Source of the DNA: DALYLB01 sp033763135 | GTDB lineage: Bacteria > Acidobacteriota > Blastocatellia > RBC074 | Assembly: GCA_033763135.1 (NCBI GenBank) | Contig: JANRKY010000204.1 | Coordinates: 22,658 to 86,657, forward strand | Reading direction: 5' to 3' | DNA: 64,000 nucleotides | Shown here: in pieces, positions 27,059-35,642 of the stretch | How the letters are laid out: every line of letters starts with the position of its first letter | Numbering within the stretch: position 1 is the stretch's first letter | Translations under genes and position numbers: made by a program | Notes under the pieces: model-generated | Database searches by the model: none | What the model was told of the DNA's origin: nothing | What the model saw: the letters and a program-made list of their open reading frames with translations, nothing else

Positions 27059-27234
27059 GCCTCACGCGAAGACGCGAAAGCGCGAAGCGGAAAGAGGCGC
27101 GCATTCTTCGCGTCCTCGTTTCGATTCAGAAGTCCCGCAAACCGCGCGGCCAGCAGGGGCGAAAAGAAAGAGCGCGAAGACGAAGAAAACTCGGAAATCA
27201 CTCTTCTTTGCGTCTTCGCGTCTTCGCGTGAGGC
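27059..27234. repeat. 176-bp element with 20-bp perfect terminal inverted repeats
   Basis: GCCTCACGCGAAGACGCGAA at 27059-27078 is exactly complementary to 27215-27234. Each arm repeats a GCGAAG phrase about three times, and the interior has further imperfect pairing. It fills most of the 327-bp gap between the GH20 gene and the upstream TPR gene, both minus strand. No reading frame inside looks coding. MITE-like or a long RNA hairpin. Confidence 0.72.
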
Positions 27235-27300
27235 CCCTTTTGTTGAATGTTGAAAGCGCCTGCGCAGTCCGGGCTTTCTGACCGCTCCCCCGCCCGATCT

Positions 27301-28689
27301 CTATTTCATGGACTTGAGCCGCTGCAGGTTTTCGCGGAAATCGGCGCGATCGGGCGCCAGTCGGATGGCCTCCGCCAATTCGCGCATGGCCTCGTCCTTC
27401 CGCCCGAGTCCGAGATAGATCGTTCCCAGCAGATTGCGCAACTCGGCGTGGGCGGGGCGCGCCTGTCTGACTCTCTCGGCGTAGCCGCGCGCTTTCTCGA
27501 ACTCCCCGCGCATCGCCCAGTGCCGGGCCATCAGATAGTTGCCGACGGGCGATTCGGGATCGATCTCCTCCATGCGGAGCAGGTGCGGATGCGCGCGCGC
27601 CGCGTCGCCGGCCGCGAGCGCCTCCTCCGCCAGATAGGCGCGGGCCGTCCAGTTGCCGGGGTCCTCGGCCGCCGCCTGTTCAAAGAAGCTCAACGCCGCT
27701 TTCGAGTTCCCCTCGTCCAGCATCCGCTCGCCCTTCGCGATCAGGCGGCTGACCTCGCTCTCGCGGCCTTCGCGCCCCTCCTGCGCTTCCCGCGCGCGCT
27801 TGAATCGGACCATGAACTCCCCGGCCCGCGCGCGATCGCCCTTGCGCTGCCACGCCTGGCCGAGCGCGTAATAGATCTTCGGAAACTCCGCCGCGTGCGC
27901 GACGGCGCGCTCCAGCGCCGCGATCGCCTCGTCCGGCTGATTGAGGGCGATCAGCGCCGCGCCCAGCTTGTGCAGATACTGCGGATTCTCCGGATCGAGC
28001 CGGACCGCTTCCCGCAGCGACGCGGCGGCCGCCGCCATCTCATTGAGCTGATAGAGCAGCTTGCCCAGCTCGAAATGGGCGAGCGGATTGGCCGGAAACT
28101 TCGCGACGCTTCGCTGCAGCGATTGCCGGGCCCGATCGTATTCGGCCTTGACCGCATAGGCCTGCCCGCGGTTCAGGTCGAGACGCGCATCGCCCGGCGC
28201 GCGCGTTTCGAGCAGATCGAGGATTCGCAGCGCGTCATCGAACTTTTCGAGCCGATAATAGACATCGCTCAGCAGCCAGAGCCAGGCGACATCGAGCCCC
28301 TCGGTCGCCTTCGACGCCGTCAGCGCGGAGAGCGCATCGAGCGCCGCCGGATTCTGTTTCAGCCGCACGAGGACGCTCGCCTGAAAGACCCGATATTCCG
28401 GGCGTCGCGAATCGAGCCGGATCGCCTCGCCCAGCTCCAGCGCGGCATCGCTCAGTCGCCCGGCCTCCGCCAACGCCACGCCCGCATGAAAATAGGCGCG
28501 CGCATCGGCCGGGTTCGCCTGTTTATGGCGATTGAAGGCGGCGACGGCTTCGGCGAAGCGCCCCTCGGCGAGCAGCCTCCGCCCTTCGGCGAGGTCTCTC
28601 TCCGTCTGGGCCAGGGCCAGAAGCGAAAGGGCGGCAAGCAATATCGCAATGCCTGCCGCCCTTCCCACCTTTTGCATGTGCGTCTTCAT
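27301..28689 (-). CDS. Exported TPR-repeat protein
   Basis: Product of 462 residues from ATG 28689; a GTG eleven codons upstream is possible but weakens the signal peptide (MQKVGRAAGIAILLAALSLLALAQ). From residue 30 nearly the whole chain is TPRs at 34-residue spacing, for example AVAAFNRHKQANPADARAYF and the C-terminal EAMRELAEAIRLAPDRADF. An acidic/basic helical stretch (REAQEGREGRESEV) interrupts the series near residue 300. It follows the TonB-dependent receptor by 66 bp on the same strand and is probably co-transcribed, suggesting a periplasmic partner role. Confidence 0.82.
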   Translation of the reverse strand: MKTHMQKVGRAAGIAILLAALSLLALAQTERDLAEGRRLLAEGRFAEAVAAFNRHKQANPADARAYFHAGVALAEAGRLSDAALELGEAIRLDSRRPEYRVFQASVLVRLKQNPAALDALSALTASKATEGLDVAWLWLLSDVYYRLEKFDDALRILDLLETRAPGDARLDLNRGQAYAVKAEYDRARQSLQRSVAKFPANPLAHFELGKLLYQLNEMAAAAASLREAVRLDPENPQYLHKLGAALIALNQPDEAIAALERAVAHAAEFPKIYYALGQAWQRKGDRARAGEFMVRFKRAREAQEGREGRESEVSRLIAKGERMLDEGNSKAALSFFEQAAAEDPGNWTARAYLAEEALAAGDAARAHPHLLRMEEIDPESPVGNYLMARHWAMRGEFEKARGYAERVRQARPAHAELRNLLGTIYLGLGRKDEAMRELAEAIRLAPDRADFRENLQRLKSMK

Positions 28690-28755
28690 TGAGTTGCCGC
28701 CGGGACAGGCTCCAGTGCCCACCCCGGCGTCTTGTTGGCAATGCCCGATCCCTTC

Positions 28756-31700
28756 CTACCACTCGACCCGCAGGGAAAGCTGGATCGTCCGCGGCGTGTT
28801 CGCCTGAACGCCCAGATTCTGCAGCCCGGTGGTCGTGTTCGGAGCGACATCCACCGGATGATTGAATGCGTTGAAGAAATCGGCCGTAAAGCGGACATTC
28901 CCGTTTTCGAGGAACCGGAAGTTCTTGAAGAGAGAGATGTCCGCGTTCCAGGCGCCCGGCCCCAGGAAGTTGGCGCGCGGGCTGTAGTTGTACAGTTCGC
29001 CGATCGGCACGTTGCGCACCGTGCCGTTCGCCAGAGTCAGCGCGAGCGGGTTGTTGAAGGTCGTGCCGAGCGGGCGCGCGACCCGCTGACCGCGGTCGAC
29101 CGGGACGAGCGCCGTCAGGTTTCCGCCCGTGATGTCAGTCGCGGAGGCAGGATTGAAATCGCCCTTGAACCAGAGCCGCTGCCGCAATCCGAAGATCGTC
29201 ATCTCGACCCGCTCATCCGGGTTCAGCCGGACGTCGCCGAACTGATAGAGCCCGGGAGCGACGCTCATCCGGTTGCCGCTCCGCCAGTCTCCGATGGCCG
29301 CCACCTGCCAGCCGCCGATCACCTGATTGACGATGCCCGGAACATTGCCGCCCAGCTTCTTTCCCCGGCCAAACGGCAGATCGAAGATCGCATTGTACCG
29401 GATGCGATGCGGCGGAACATTGGTCGATCGGAAATAGACCAGCCGCAACCGCTCTTCGTAACTCAGATTCGGATTGCCGAACAGTTGAATGTTCTCCGGC
29501 ACCTGGCCCCCGCCGCCGCCCGAATTGATGTTCGTGTTGCCCGCATCGAAGCCGCCCGCGTCCGTGGTCGTCAGCGAACTGCTGAAGACATAGAACCACT
29601 GAAAAGCCAGCCCGTTCGAGAACCGGCGCTCCAGTTCCACCTGCCCCGAATGGGTGTTGGAATAGCCCGTCCGGTTGACCGCGTTGGCGACGTTCCAGTT
29701 GGGATTGCTCCGCAGCAGCGCGCGATTCGAGGGCGGCGCCAGTTTGGTGCGCAGCACGTAATTGTATTCCGCCTCCTGCGAATTGAGCGCGAACTTCTGT
29801 TCGAGATCGCGCCCGTGCTCGCCGATATAGCTCACCCGCAGGGCCGTCTTGAAGGGCAGCTCCCGCTCCAGGGTCGCGTGCCACGACTGCGCCCGCCCGT
29901 CTTTCCAATTCCGCCCGTCCCACACCATGATCTGCTGCGCGGCGGGAGAGATCGGAACGACGCCCTGCGTGTTGACCGCGGCGGCGCCGATGAAATCGGT
30001 GGCCACCGGCCGGGAGATCAGCGGATAGTTGAACGTGCTGTTCTTGGCGTAGATATCATTGGTGAAGCGCAGATTCAATGGCGGATTGGTCCGCGCCGCC
30101 TGCAGCAACTGCGACAGCGGCATCGTCCAGAAATACTCGCCATACCCGCCGCGCAGCACCATCTTGTCGTTGAGCTTGAACGCGAAGCCGAGCCGCGGCC
30201 CGAAATTGTTGCGATCCGGCCGGTACAGATTTTCCGGATACCCGGCCGCGCTCGCCGTCGTATAGGTCAACCCGCGCGCGGACCAGGAAGCCAGCACCGC
30301 CGGCGGAATGCCGGGCAGATTCTGAATCTGATTGTCGCCCGGCGTGAGCACCTCGAATTTCGTCGCGACCGTCGCCGTATCCGCCGTCACCAGCCGATTG
30401 AACTTCTCCCGGTACGGCGTCCAGTTGTCCCATCGCAGTCCGAGCGTCAGCGTCAGCCGCTGCGTGGCCTTCCACCGATCCGTGAAATAAAGCCCCTTCT
30501 CCGACTGCCGAAAATAGAAGAATCCCCGATTGTACTGATTGGAGAGAAACGAAGGCAGCCCCAGCAGCAGCGAGGCGAACCCGTTGCCCGTGAACGGCGT
30601 GGCGGCATCGTCATTCGGCGCATAGAGCGACGTCCAGCTGCCGTCGAAATCGTGCGAGCCCTGATATTGCTGGAACTCGACGATGTTGTTCCATTCGCGG
30701 CGGTACTTGCCGCCGAACTGAATGGTGTGGCGCCCCTTGTTCCAGGTCACGTTGTCCTCGATCACCCCGCCCGTCAGCGCCTCGTCCTTGCGGTTGTCCG
30801 AATCCCAGCCGAAATAATCGTCATACAGCGTCGGCCAGCCTTTGGCGCCGAACGGATTGGGCGTGCCCAGTTTGGTCGGCCAGTCCTCGAAATCTGCCAG
30901 CGTGCCCGAGCTCTTGTAGGATCGATGCATGCCGACCAGCAGTTCGTTGACGAGCGTCGGCGCGAACGTGTGGGTCTGCGTGATCGAGACGTTGTTGATC
31001 CGGGCGTCGCTTCGCGAAGTCCCCAGCCCGGCCTCGACATTGATCGGATTGCCGAAGACGCCGCCTTCCGTGGCGGCCTTGCGCGTCGAACGGGTCCAGC
31101 GCACCGACAGCGTGTCCTGCTCCGAAAAATGATGATCCACCTTCAGCGTGAGATTGTCGGAATCGTTCTTGACGGGATAGAACTTCTGAATATTGTCCGC
31201 CAGATACGGATTGTTGTTGTTGGTCGGCAGCGCCGTCAGCGACTGCATCACCTTGGCGAAAGCCGAAATCCGATTCGCCGGAATGATGTTGTTGGCGAAC
31301 GGCTGACGCGCGCCGTTGGGCCCGCTCGACGTCAGCGGGTCATAGATGATCGTCTTCTGCCCATTCGCGTCGACGAGGTTGCTCAGATCGCCGTTCCACA
31401 TCGCCGCCGTCGGGACGGCGCCGTACCCGCCCAGCGGCAGCGCGCTCTCGCGGCTGCGCAAGCCCTCGTACGCGGCGAACCAGAAGGTCTTGTTGCGCAT
31501 GTCCACCAGCGCCTTGCCGAACCCCGGCAGATAGACCGGACCGCCGGCCGAAACGCCGAACTCATTGCGGATCAGCTTGGCCGGCTTGAAATCGACCGGA
31601 TTCTCGCGCCGCCGCGCCAGCAGGCCGGCCGCGTTGTTGCGATGCGTCTCGAAGGCTGTGCCATGAAACTCGTTCGTCCCGCTGCGCGTGGCGAGCGTCA

Positions 31701-32394
31701 CCGTGGCCGGCCGCGAATATCGCGCGTCGGACCCGACCGTCTCGACCCGGAACTCCTGCACCGTGTCCAGCCCCGGCTGCACGCGCGCAATGCCGCCGCC
31801 AAACCGGTCCACCAGCGAGACGCCGTCCAGCGTGATCTCCAGCGAACCGACCTTCAGCCCATTGACGCGGGCATTGCCTCCCCCCTCGATGCCCGGCGTC
31901 AGATCGAACAGGGCGCTGACATTCCGCCCATTGAGCGGAAGCTGCCGGATGCGCTGATAATCCTTGACGTCCGAGACCTCCGCGCTCTCGGTCTGCACCA
32001 GCGGCGCCGCATCCGTCACGGTGATCGTCTCCTGCGGCGAACCGACAATCATCTCCGCATCCAGCACCGCAGTCTGCCCCACCTGCAGCTGCAGCCGCCC
32101 TTCCCATTTCTTGAAGCCCGCGGCCTCGATCGCCACCCCGTACGTTCCCAGCGGGACCGAACCGAAATAGTACCCGCCCTCCTCATTCGTGCTCGTCTTC
32201 CGCGAGATATTGGTGGCCAAATTGGTGAGAGTGACGCTGGCGTTGCGAATCACCCCTTTTTGCGCATCGGTCGCGGTACCCGTGACTGTTCCCAGCCCGG
32301 TCTGGCCGACAGCCGATGCCGTCAGCAACAGCATCGCGAAGAAACAGCCGACCACCGTCAGGCCGCTGCCTGATCCTGGTTTCAGATCTTTCAT
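28756..32394 (-). CDS. TonB-dependent receptor, Oar-like, full length
   Basis: Product of 1212 residues from ATG 32394, preceded by GGAGG. Residues 1-31 are a signal peptide. Residues 32-112 are a carboxypeptidase-regulatory-like beta-sandwich (GTVTGTATDAQKGVIRNASV..). A plug domain follows (about 115-225, with QRIRQLPLNGRNVSALFDL and the VGSDARYSRPATVTLATRSG segment), then an approximately 980-residue barrel ending in the aromatic-rich strand TIQLSLRVEW. It sits in the outer membrane and is presumably energised by TonB. It may import oligosaccharides or act as an adhesin; no SusD-like lipoprotein gene is adjacent. Followed by a TPR gene and then GH20. Confidence 0.9.
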   Translation of the reverse strand: MKDLKPGSGSGLTVVGCFFAMLLLTASAVGQTGLGTVTGTATDAQKGVIRNASVTLTNLATNISRKTSTNEEGGYYFGSVPLGTYGVAIEAAGFKKWEGRLQLQVGQTAVLDAEMIVGSPQETITVTDAAPLVQTESAEVSDVKDYQRIRQLPLNGRNVSALFDLTPGIEGGGNARVNGLKVGSLEITLDGVSLVDRFGGGIARVQPGLDTVQEFRVETVGSDARYSRPATVTLATRSGTNEFHGTAFETHRNNAAGLLARRRENPVDFKPAKLIRNEFGVSAGGPVYLPGFGKALVDMRNKTFWFAAYEGLRSRESALPLGGYGAVPTAAMWNGDLSNLVDANGQKTIIYDPLTSSGPNGARQPFANNIIPANRISAFAKVMQSLTALPTNNNNPYLADNIQKFYPVKNDSDNLTLKVDHHFSEQDTLSVRWTRSTRKAATEGGVFGNPINVEAGLGTSRSDARINNVSITQTHTFAPTLVNELLVGMHRSYKSSGTLADFEDWPTKLGTPNPFGAKGWPTLYDDYFGWDSDNRKDEALTGGVIEDNVTWNKGRHTIQFGGKYRREWNNIVEFQQYQGSHDFDGSWTSLYAPNDDAATPFTGNGFASLLLGLPSFLSNQYNRGFFYFRQSEKGLYFTDRWKATQRLTLTLGLRWDNWTPYREKFNRLVTADTATVATKFEVLTPGDNQIQNLPGIPPAVLASWSARGLTYTTASAAGYPENLYRPDRNNFGPRLGFAFKLNDKMVLRGGYGEYFWTMPLSQLLQAARTNPPLNLRFTNDIYAKNSTFNYPLISRPVATDFIGAAAVNTQGVVPISPAAQQIMVWDGRNWKDGRAQSWHATLERELPFKTALRVSYIGEHGRDLEQKFALNSQEAEYNYVLRTKLAPPSNRALLRSNPNWNVANAVNRTGYSNTHSGQVELERRFSNGLAFQWFYVFSSSLTTTDAGGFDAGNTNINSGGGGGQVPENIQLFGNPNLSYEERLRLVYFRSTNVPPHRIRYNAIFDLPFGRGKKLGGNVPGIVNQVIGGWQVAAIGDWRSGNRMSVAPGLYQFGDVRLNPDERVEMTIFGLRQRLWFKGDFNPASATDITGGNLTALVPVDRGQRVARPLGTTFNNPLALTLANGTVRNVPIGELYNYSPRANFLGPGAWNADISLFKNFRFLENGNVRFTADFFNAFNHPVDVAPNTTTGLQNLGVQANTPRTIQLSLRVEW

Positions 32395-32469
32395 AGGAGC
32401 CTCCGTTGGAACGTGTGGAATTGCGCCTTGCCCGGCGGCGCTCGCAAATACTTCGGTTTGAAAAAAATC

Positions 32470-32497
32470 GCTGATGCTGGCGGATTTTGTGGTCGGG
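32470..32497. repeat. Dispersed box B, copy 1
   Basis: GCTGATGCT-GG-CGGATTTTGTGGTCGGG, preceded by an A7 run, matches 63783-63810 at 25 of 28 positions. In this copy it lies in the leader of the TonB receptor gene. Confidence 0.55.
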
Positions 32498-32502
32498 AAA
32501 GG

Positions 32503-32600
32503 GAATGGACAGGATTGACAGGATTTTTCAGGATTTACAGGATGCAGGATTGGTGTCACATCCTGTAAATCCTGAATAATCCTGTCAATCCTGTCCATTC
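32503..32600. repeat. 98-bp inverted repeat of the CAGGATT phrase
   Basis: GAATGGACAGGATTGACAGG begins the left arm at 32503 and its complement ends at 32600. Each arm has three to four CAGGATT phrases, and the loop is about 12 nt. It lies between the ROK gene 3' end and the receptor gene start, both minus strand. Confidence 0.75.
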
Positions 32601-32686
32601 TTCCCGTTGTTCGAATCTTAATCGGAGCCGATGTCGCTCTCCACGAAATCCGGTAGCATCAGAAAAATCGATTTCCGGGCCCGCGG

Positions 32687-33922
32687 CTACCACCCCAGAC
32701 TCGGCACGGTGAACGCGCGCGCCAGCACCAGCGCAATCGCCCCCGTCAGGCTCGGCTTCTCGGCCAGCGTCGAGGGAATGATCGTCACATGACTCGAATA
32801 GAAGCGCGTGACCTGCGCCGCCAGAACCCGCCGAATCTCCGGATAGAGAATCTCCCAGGCCCGGGTGATCGTTCCGCCCAGCACGATGATCTCGGGATTG
32901 ATCGAATAGATGACCGGAATCAACCCGCGACCCAGATATCCGGCCGTCCGCCGCAAGGCCTCCATCGCCTCGGGCTCCCCTTCGTGACAACGCGCGACGA
33001 TCTCCTCAATCCGGACCTCCGTCGATCGCCCCTCCGCCTCTTCCCTGCCGCGCCCGCCCTTCAATTCGTGATATCGCCGCACCGTCGCCTCATCCCCGGC
33101 AAAGACCTCCAGACAGCCCCGCCCCCCACAAGTACAGGGCGGCCCGTTCGGATCCATCGAGATATGACCGAACTCGCCCGCCCCATTCAAAATGCCGTGA
33201 TACAACTGCCCGCGAATGACGATCCCCGCCCCGACCCCCTCCCCGATATCCAGAAAGACCAGACTCTGCGACTGCTGCGAGATATGCCTGCCAAACCAGA
33301 TCTCCGCCAGCGCCGCCAGCCGCGCCCCGTTCTCGAAATAGAGCGGCAACTCCAGATTGAGCTCCTGCCGGAGCATCGCCCCCAGCGGCACGTCGTCCCA
33401 GTTCAACCCCTCCGCTGCCAGAACCCGCCCCTCGTTGGCGTCGACCAGCCCGATCAGGCTCATCCCCACCCCCTTGATCCGATCCTGACGCGGACACGCC
33501 TGCACCATCTTCCGTATCCCCCCCGCCAGCGCCTCCGCAATCCTCCCCGGCTCCCGATCGTGCGACAACACCACCGAACTCAATATCCGCCCGCTGAAAT
33601 CACTCAGCGCCGCCGTGCTCTGATGAATGCCCAGATCCACCCCAATCGCGTATGCCTTCTCCGGATTCAAATGGAGAAAGCGCTTCTTCCGCCCTCCATT
33701 CGGCGACGCCAGCCCCACCCCCTCCTCATAGACAAACTCGTTCTCAATCAACCTCGCCACAATCTTCGATACCGTGCTCCCTTCCAACCCCGTCAACCCC
33801 GCCACATCCACCCGCGACACCGGCTGCCGCTCCCGCACGACATTCAACACCAACACCTCATTCATATCCCGCAACGCCTGATGCGTCGCCCGCTCCGCGG
33901 AATGCAGATTGATCTTTTTCAC
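32687..33922 (-). CDS. ROK-family transcriptional repressor (NagC/XylR type)
   Basis: Product of 411 residues from GTG 33922. The frame is open to 34036, but the strong promoter at 34002-34030 would start transcription near 33994, ruling out the upstream ATG, and AAGG lies 4 nt before the GTG. Residues 10-60 are a winged HTH (VSRVDVAGLTGLEGSTVSKIVARLIE). The ROK fold follows (YAIGVDLGIHQSTAAL; VFLDIGEGVGAGI) with the zinc motif from His253 through C263, C265 and C270 (PPCTCGGRGCLE). ROK repressors release DNA on binding sugars or amino-sugar phosphates. Its divergent position suggests control of the peptidase and the glycan operon. Confidence 0.88.
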   Translation of the reverse strand: MKKINLHSAERATHQALRDMNEVLVLNVVRERQPVSRVDVAGLTGLEGSTVSKIVARLIENEFVYEEGVGLASPNGGRKKRFLHLNPEKAYAIGVDLGIHQSTAALSDFSGRILSSVVLSHDREPGRIAEALAGGIRKMVQACPRQDRIKGVGMSLIGLVDANEGRVLAAEGLNWDDVPLGAMLRQELNLELPLYFENGARLAALAEIWFGRHISQQSQSLVFLDIGEGVGAGIVIRGQLYHGILNGAGEFGHISMDPNGPPCTCGGRGCLEVFAGDEATVRRYHELKGGRGREEAEGRSTEVRIEEIVARCHEGEPEAMEALRRTAGYLGRGLIPVIYSINPEIIVLGGTITRAWEILYPEIRRVLAAQVTRFYSSHVTIIPSTLAEKPSLTGAIALVLARAFTVPSLGW

Positions 33923-34001
33923 TGTGCCTTGTTTTCTCTTTTGTTCTCTGGTGTTCTCTGGAACCCCTCGCGCACGAAACTCCTCAGTTTCTGTCCCGCG
34001 G

Positions 34002-34030
34002 AATGTAACCATGGCGACTACCCTTGTCAA
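34002..34030 (-). promoter_or_regulatory. Promoter of the ROK regulator gene
   Basis: On the minus strand a perfect TTGACA (34025-34030) is followed after 17 nt by TACATT (34002-34007). It places the 5' end near 33994 and leaves about 70 nt of leader before GTG 33922. Confidence 0.65.
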
Positions 34031-34061
34031 GCCCATGACGAAAGAATGCCAACATGCTGTA

Positions 34062-34089
34062 TTGACTTCCTTTATTGGGCAGATATAAT
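34062..34089 (+). promoter_or_regulatory. Promoter of the M20 peptidase and possibly the glycan operon
   Basis: TTGACT (34062-34067), 16-nt spacer, perfect TATAAT (34084-34089), 52 nt before the peptidase start. The two -35 elements of the divergent promoters are only 31 nt apart, so a regulator bound between them could control both. Confidence 0.7.
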
Positions 34090-34140
34090 TGCTTCCGGTC
34101 AGACATCAACTAACCCTATTAAAAATTAAGAAGAGAAAAC

Positions 34141-35463
34141 ATGGCGACAAGAGCATTGGCTGCGGAGCAGAGCGTGCTGGAAGAGAGTCTGTCTCGATGG
34201 ATGAAAGCGAGGCGGGAGCGACTGATTGAGACGATCAGCGATCTGGTGCGGATTCCGTCGGAGAACACGCCGCCGGTGGGGGCGGAGGGGGAGTGTCAGC
34301 GGTACGTCCATGACAGGCTTGCGGGATATGAGTTGGAGACGGAGATGTACGAGCTGACGGAGGTTCCGGGGTTCACGGAGCATCCGGTCTATCGGCCGGG
34401 GCGGGACTATGGGAACCGGCCGAACGTATCGGCGGTGTGGAGAGGGAGCGGCGGGGGGAGGTCGTTGCTGCTTTCGGGGCACATCGACACGGTGCCGCGG
34501 GGATCGGCCGAGTGGTCGCGGGATCCGTTCATGCCGACGGTCGAGGGGAATCGGTTGTACGGGCTGGGGTCGAACGACATGAAGGGGGGGATTGGGGCCT
34601 TTCTCTTCGCGGTGGAGGCATTGAAGGAAGCGGGCGTGAAGTTGCGCGGCGACCTGCTGCTGGAGACGATCGTGGATGAGGAGTTTGGCGGCGTGAATGG
34701 GACGCTGGCGGCGCGGCTGCATGGGCGGAACGCGGATGCGGCGATCATCTGCGAGCCGAGTCAGATGATGATCTGTCCGGCGCAGACGGGTGGGCGGACG
34801 GCGCACATTACGCTGCGGGCGCAGACGGCCGGCATACTCTCGGAGGGCGAGCCGCAGGCGCGGGTGACGGATCAGCTCCATCATTTTCTGGGCAGGGTCG
34901 GGGCGTTCGCCGAGCGCCGGCGCAAGGTGGCGCCGATTCACGCGCTCTATTCGGACAGCAACGATCCGGTGCCGGCGTGGGTGACGAAGATCAACTGCGG
35001 CGGTTGGGGAATGAAGGAGCCGATCACGCTGCCGACGACCTGTCAGGTGGAGTTCTACTGGCAGGCGATGCCGGGCGAGACCCGGGAGGCGATCGAGAGC
35101 GAATTTTTCGCGTGGCTGGAGGAGGTGGTGGCGGAGCAGCCGGCGCTCTTCGCCTGCAAGCCCGAGGTCAGTTTCCCGATCCGATGGCTGCCGGGTTCGG
35201 CGCTCGAAGGCGAGCCGGCGTTGATCACGGAGTTGAGCGGGACGTTCGAGGGGCTCACCGGCGCGCCGCCGCAGATCCGCGGAATCGGCGGGCCGTGCGA
35301 TCTCTATGTCTTCCACCAGCATTTCGAGACGCCGGCCATCCTCTTCGGTCCCCGGGGAGGCAACACCCACGCGCCGGACGAATGGGTCGAGATCGATTCG
35401 GCCCTGTTGACCGCCGAGACGCTGGCGCGATTCATCTGCCGCTGGTGCGAGGTGGAATGGTAG
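34141..35463 (+). CDS. M20-family metallopeptidase/deacylase (ArgE/DapE/CPG2 type)
   Basis: Product of 440 residues. An AGAAGAG ribosome binding site precedes the ATG. No signal peptide, so cytoplasmic. The di-zinc site is complete: LLSGHIDTVP (His114, Asp116), GSNDMKGG (Asp146), VDEEFGG (Glu180 base, Glu181 ligand), with a later His in GGNTHAPDEW. The family hydrolyses N-acyl amino acids, dipeptides or N-succinyl/N-acetyl groups. It is first in line from the strong divergent promoter and 179 bp before the GH42-like gene. The first 700 bases use G-ending CGG/GGG/GCG codons more than the genes further downstream. Confidence 0.87.
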   Translation: MATRALAAEQSVLEESLSRWMKARRERLIETISDLVRIPSENTPPVGAEGECQRYVHDRLAGYELETEMYELTEVPGFTEHPVYRPGRDYGNRPNVSAVWRGSGGGRSLLLSGHIDTVPRGSAEWSRDPFMPTVEGNRLYGLGSNDMKGGIGAFLFAVEALKEAGVKLRGDLLLETIVDEEFGGVNGTLAARLHGRNADAAIICEPSQMMICPAQTGGRTAHITLRAQTAGILSEGEPQARVTDQLHHFLGRVGAFAERRRKVAPIHALYSDSNDPVPAWVTKINCGGWGMKEPITLPTTCQVEFYWQAMPGETREAIESEFFAWLEEVVAEQPALFACKPEVSFPIRWLPGSALEGEPALITELSGTFEGLTGAPPQIRGIGGPCDLYVFHQHFETPAILFGPRGGNTHAPDEWVEIDSALLTAETLARFICRWCEVEW

Positions 35464-35511
35464 CTCTCTTTCCCATCACGCCTGTACGAATGGGACACGC
35501 AACAACATCAT

Positions 35512-35618
35512 CCCCCGGTCATTGAGAAAGCGGAGATAACGGAACAGGCGGAAGAAAGAATGCGTTTGCGAATTCCGCTCTTTCCGTTCGTTCCGTACTT
35601 CTCTTCTCTTCCCGGGGG
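35512..35618. repeat. Imperfect inverted repeat between peptidase and glycan operon
   Basis: CCCCCGG (35512-35518) pairs with CCGGGGG (35612-35618); inside, GGAGATAACGGAAC.. pairs imperfectly with the complement of ..GTTCGTTCCGTACTTC. It lies within a plus-strand series, so it could be a partial terminator or processing site separating the peptidase from the operon. Confidence 0.5.
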
Positions 35619-35642
35619 ACTTGCTTCCGAGCGGGATCACGA

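Noticed and set aside
28732..32373. Plus-strand open frame of about 1213 codons opposite the TonB receptor
   Set aside because: Antisense shadow; composition is Arg/Gln/Ile-rich and featureless, while the minus strand encodes a full receptor with signal peptide and C-terminal strand.
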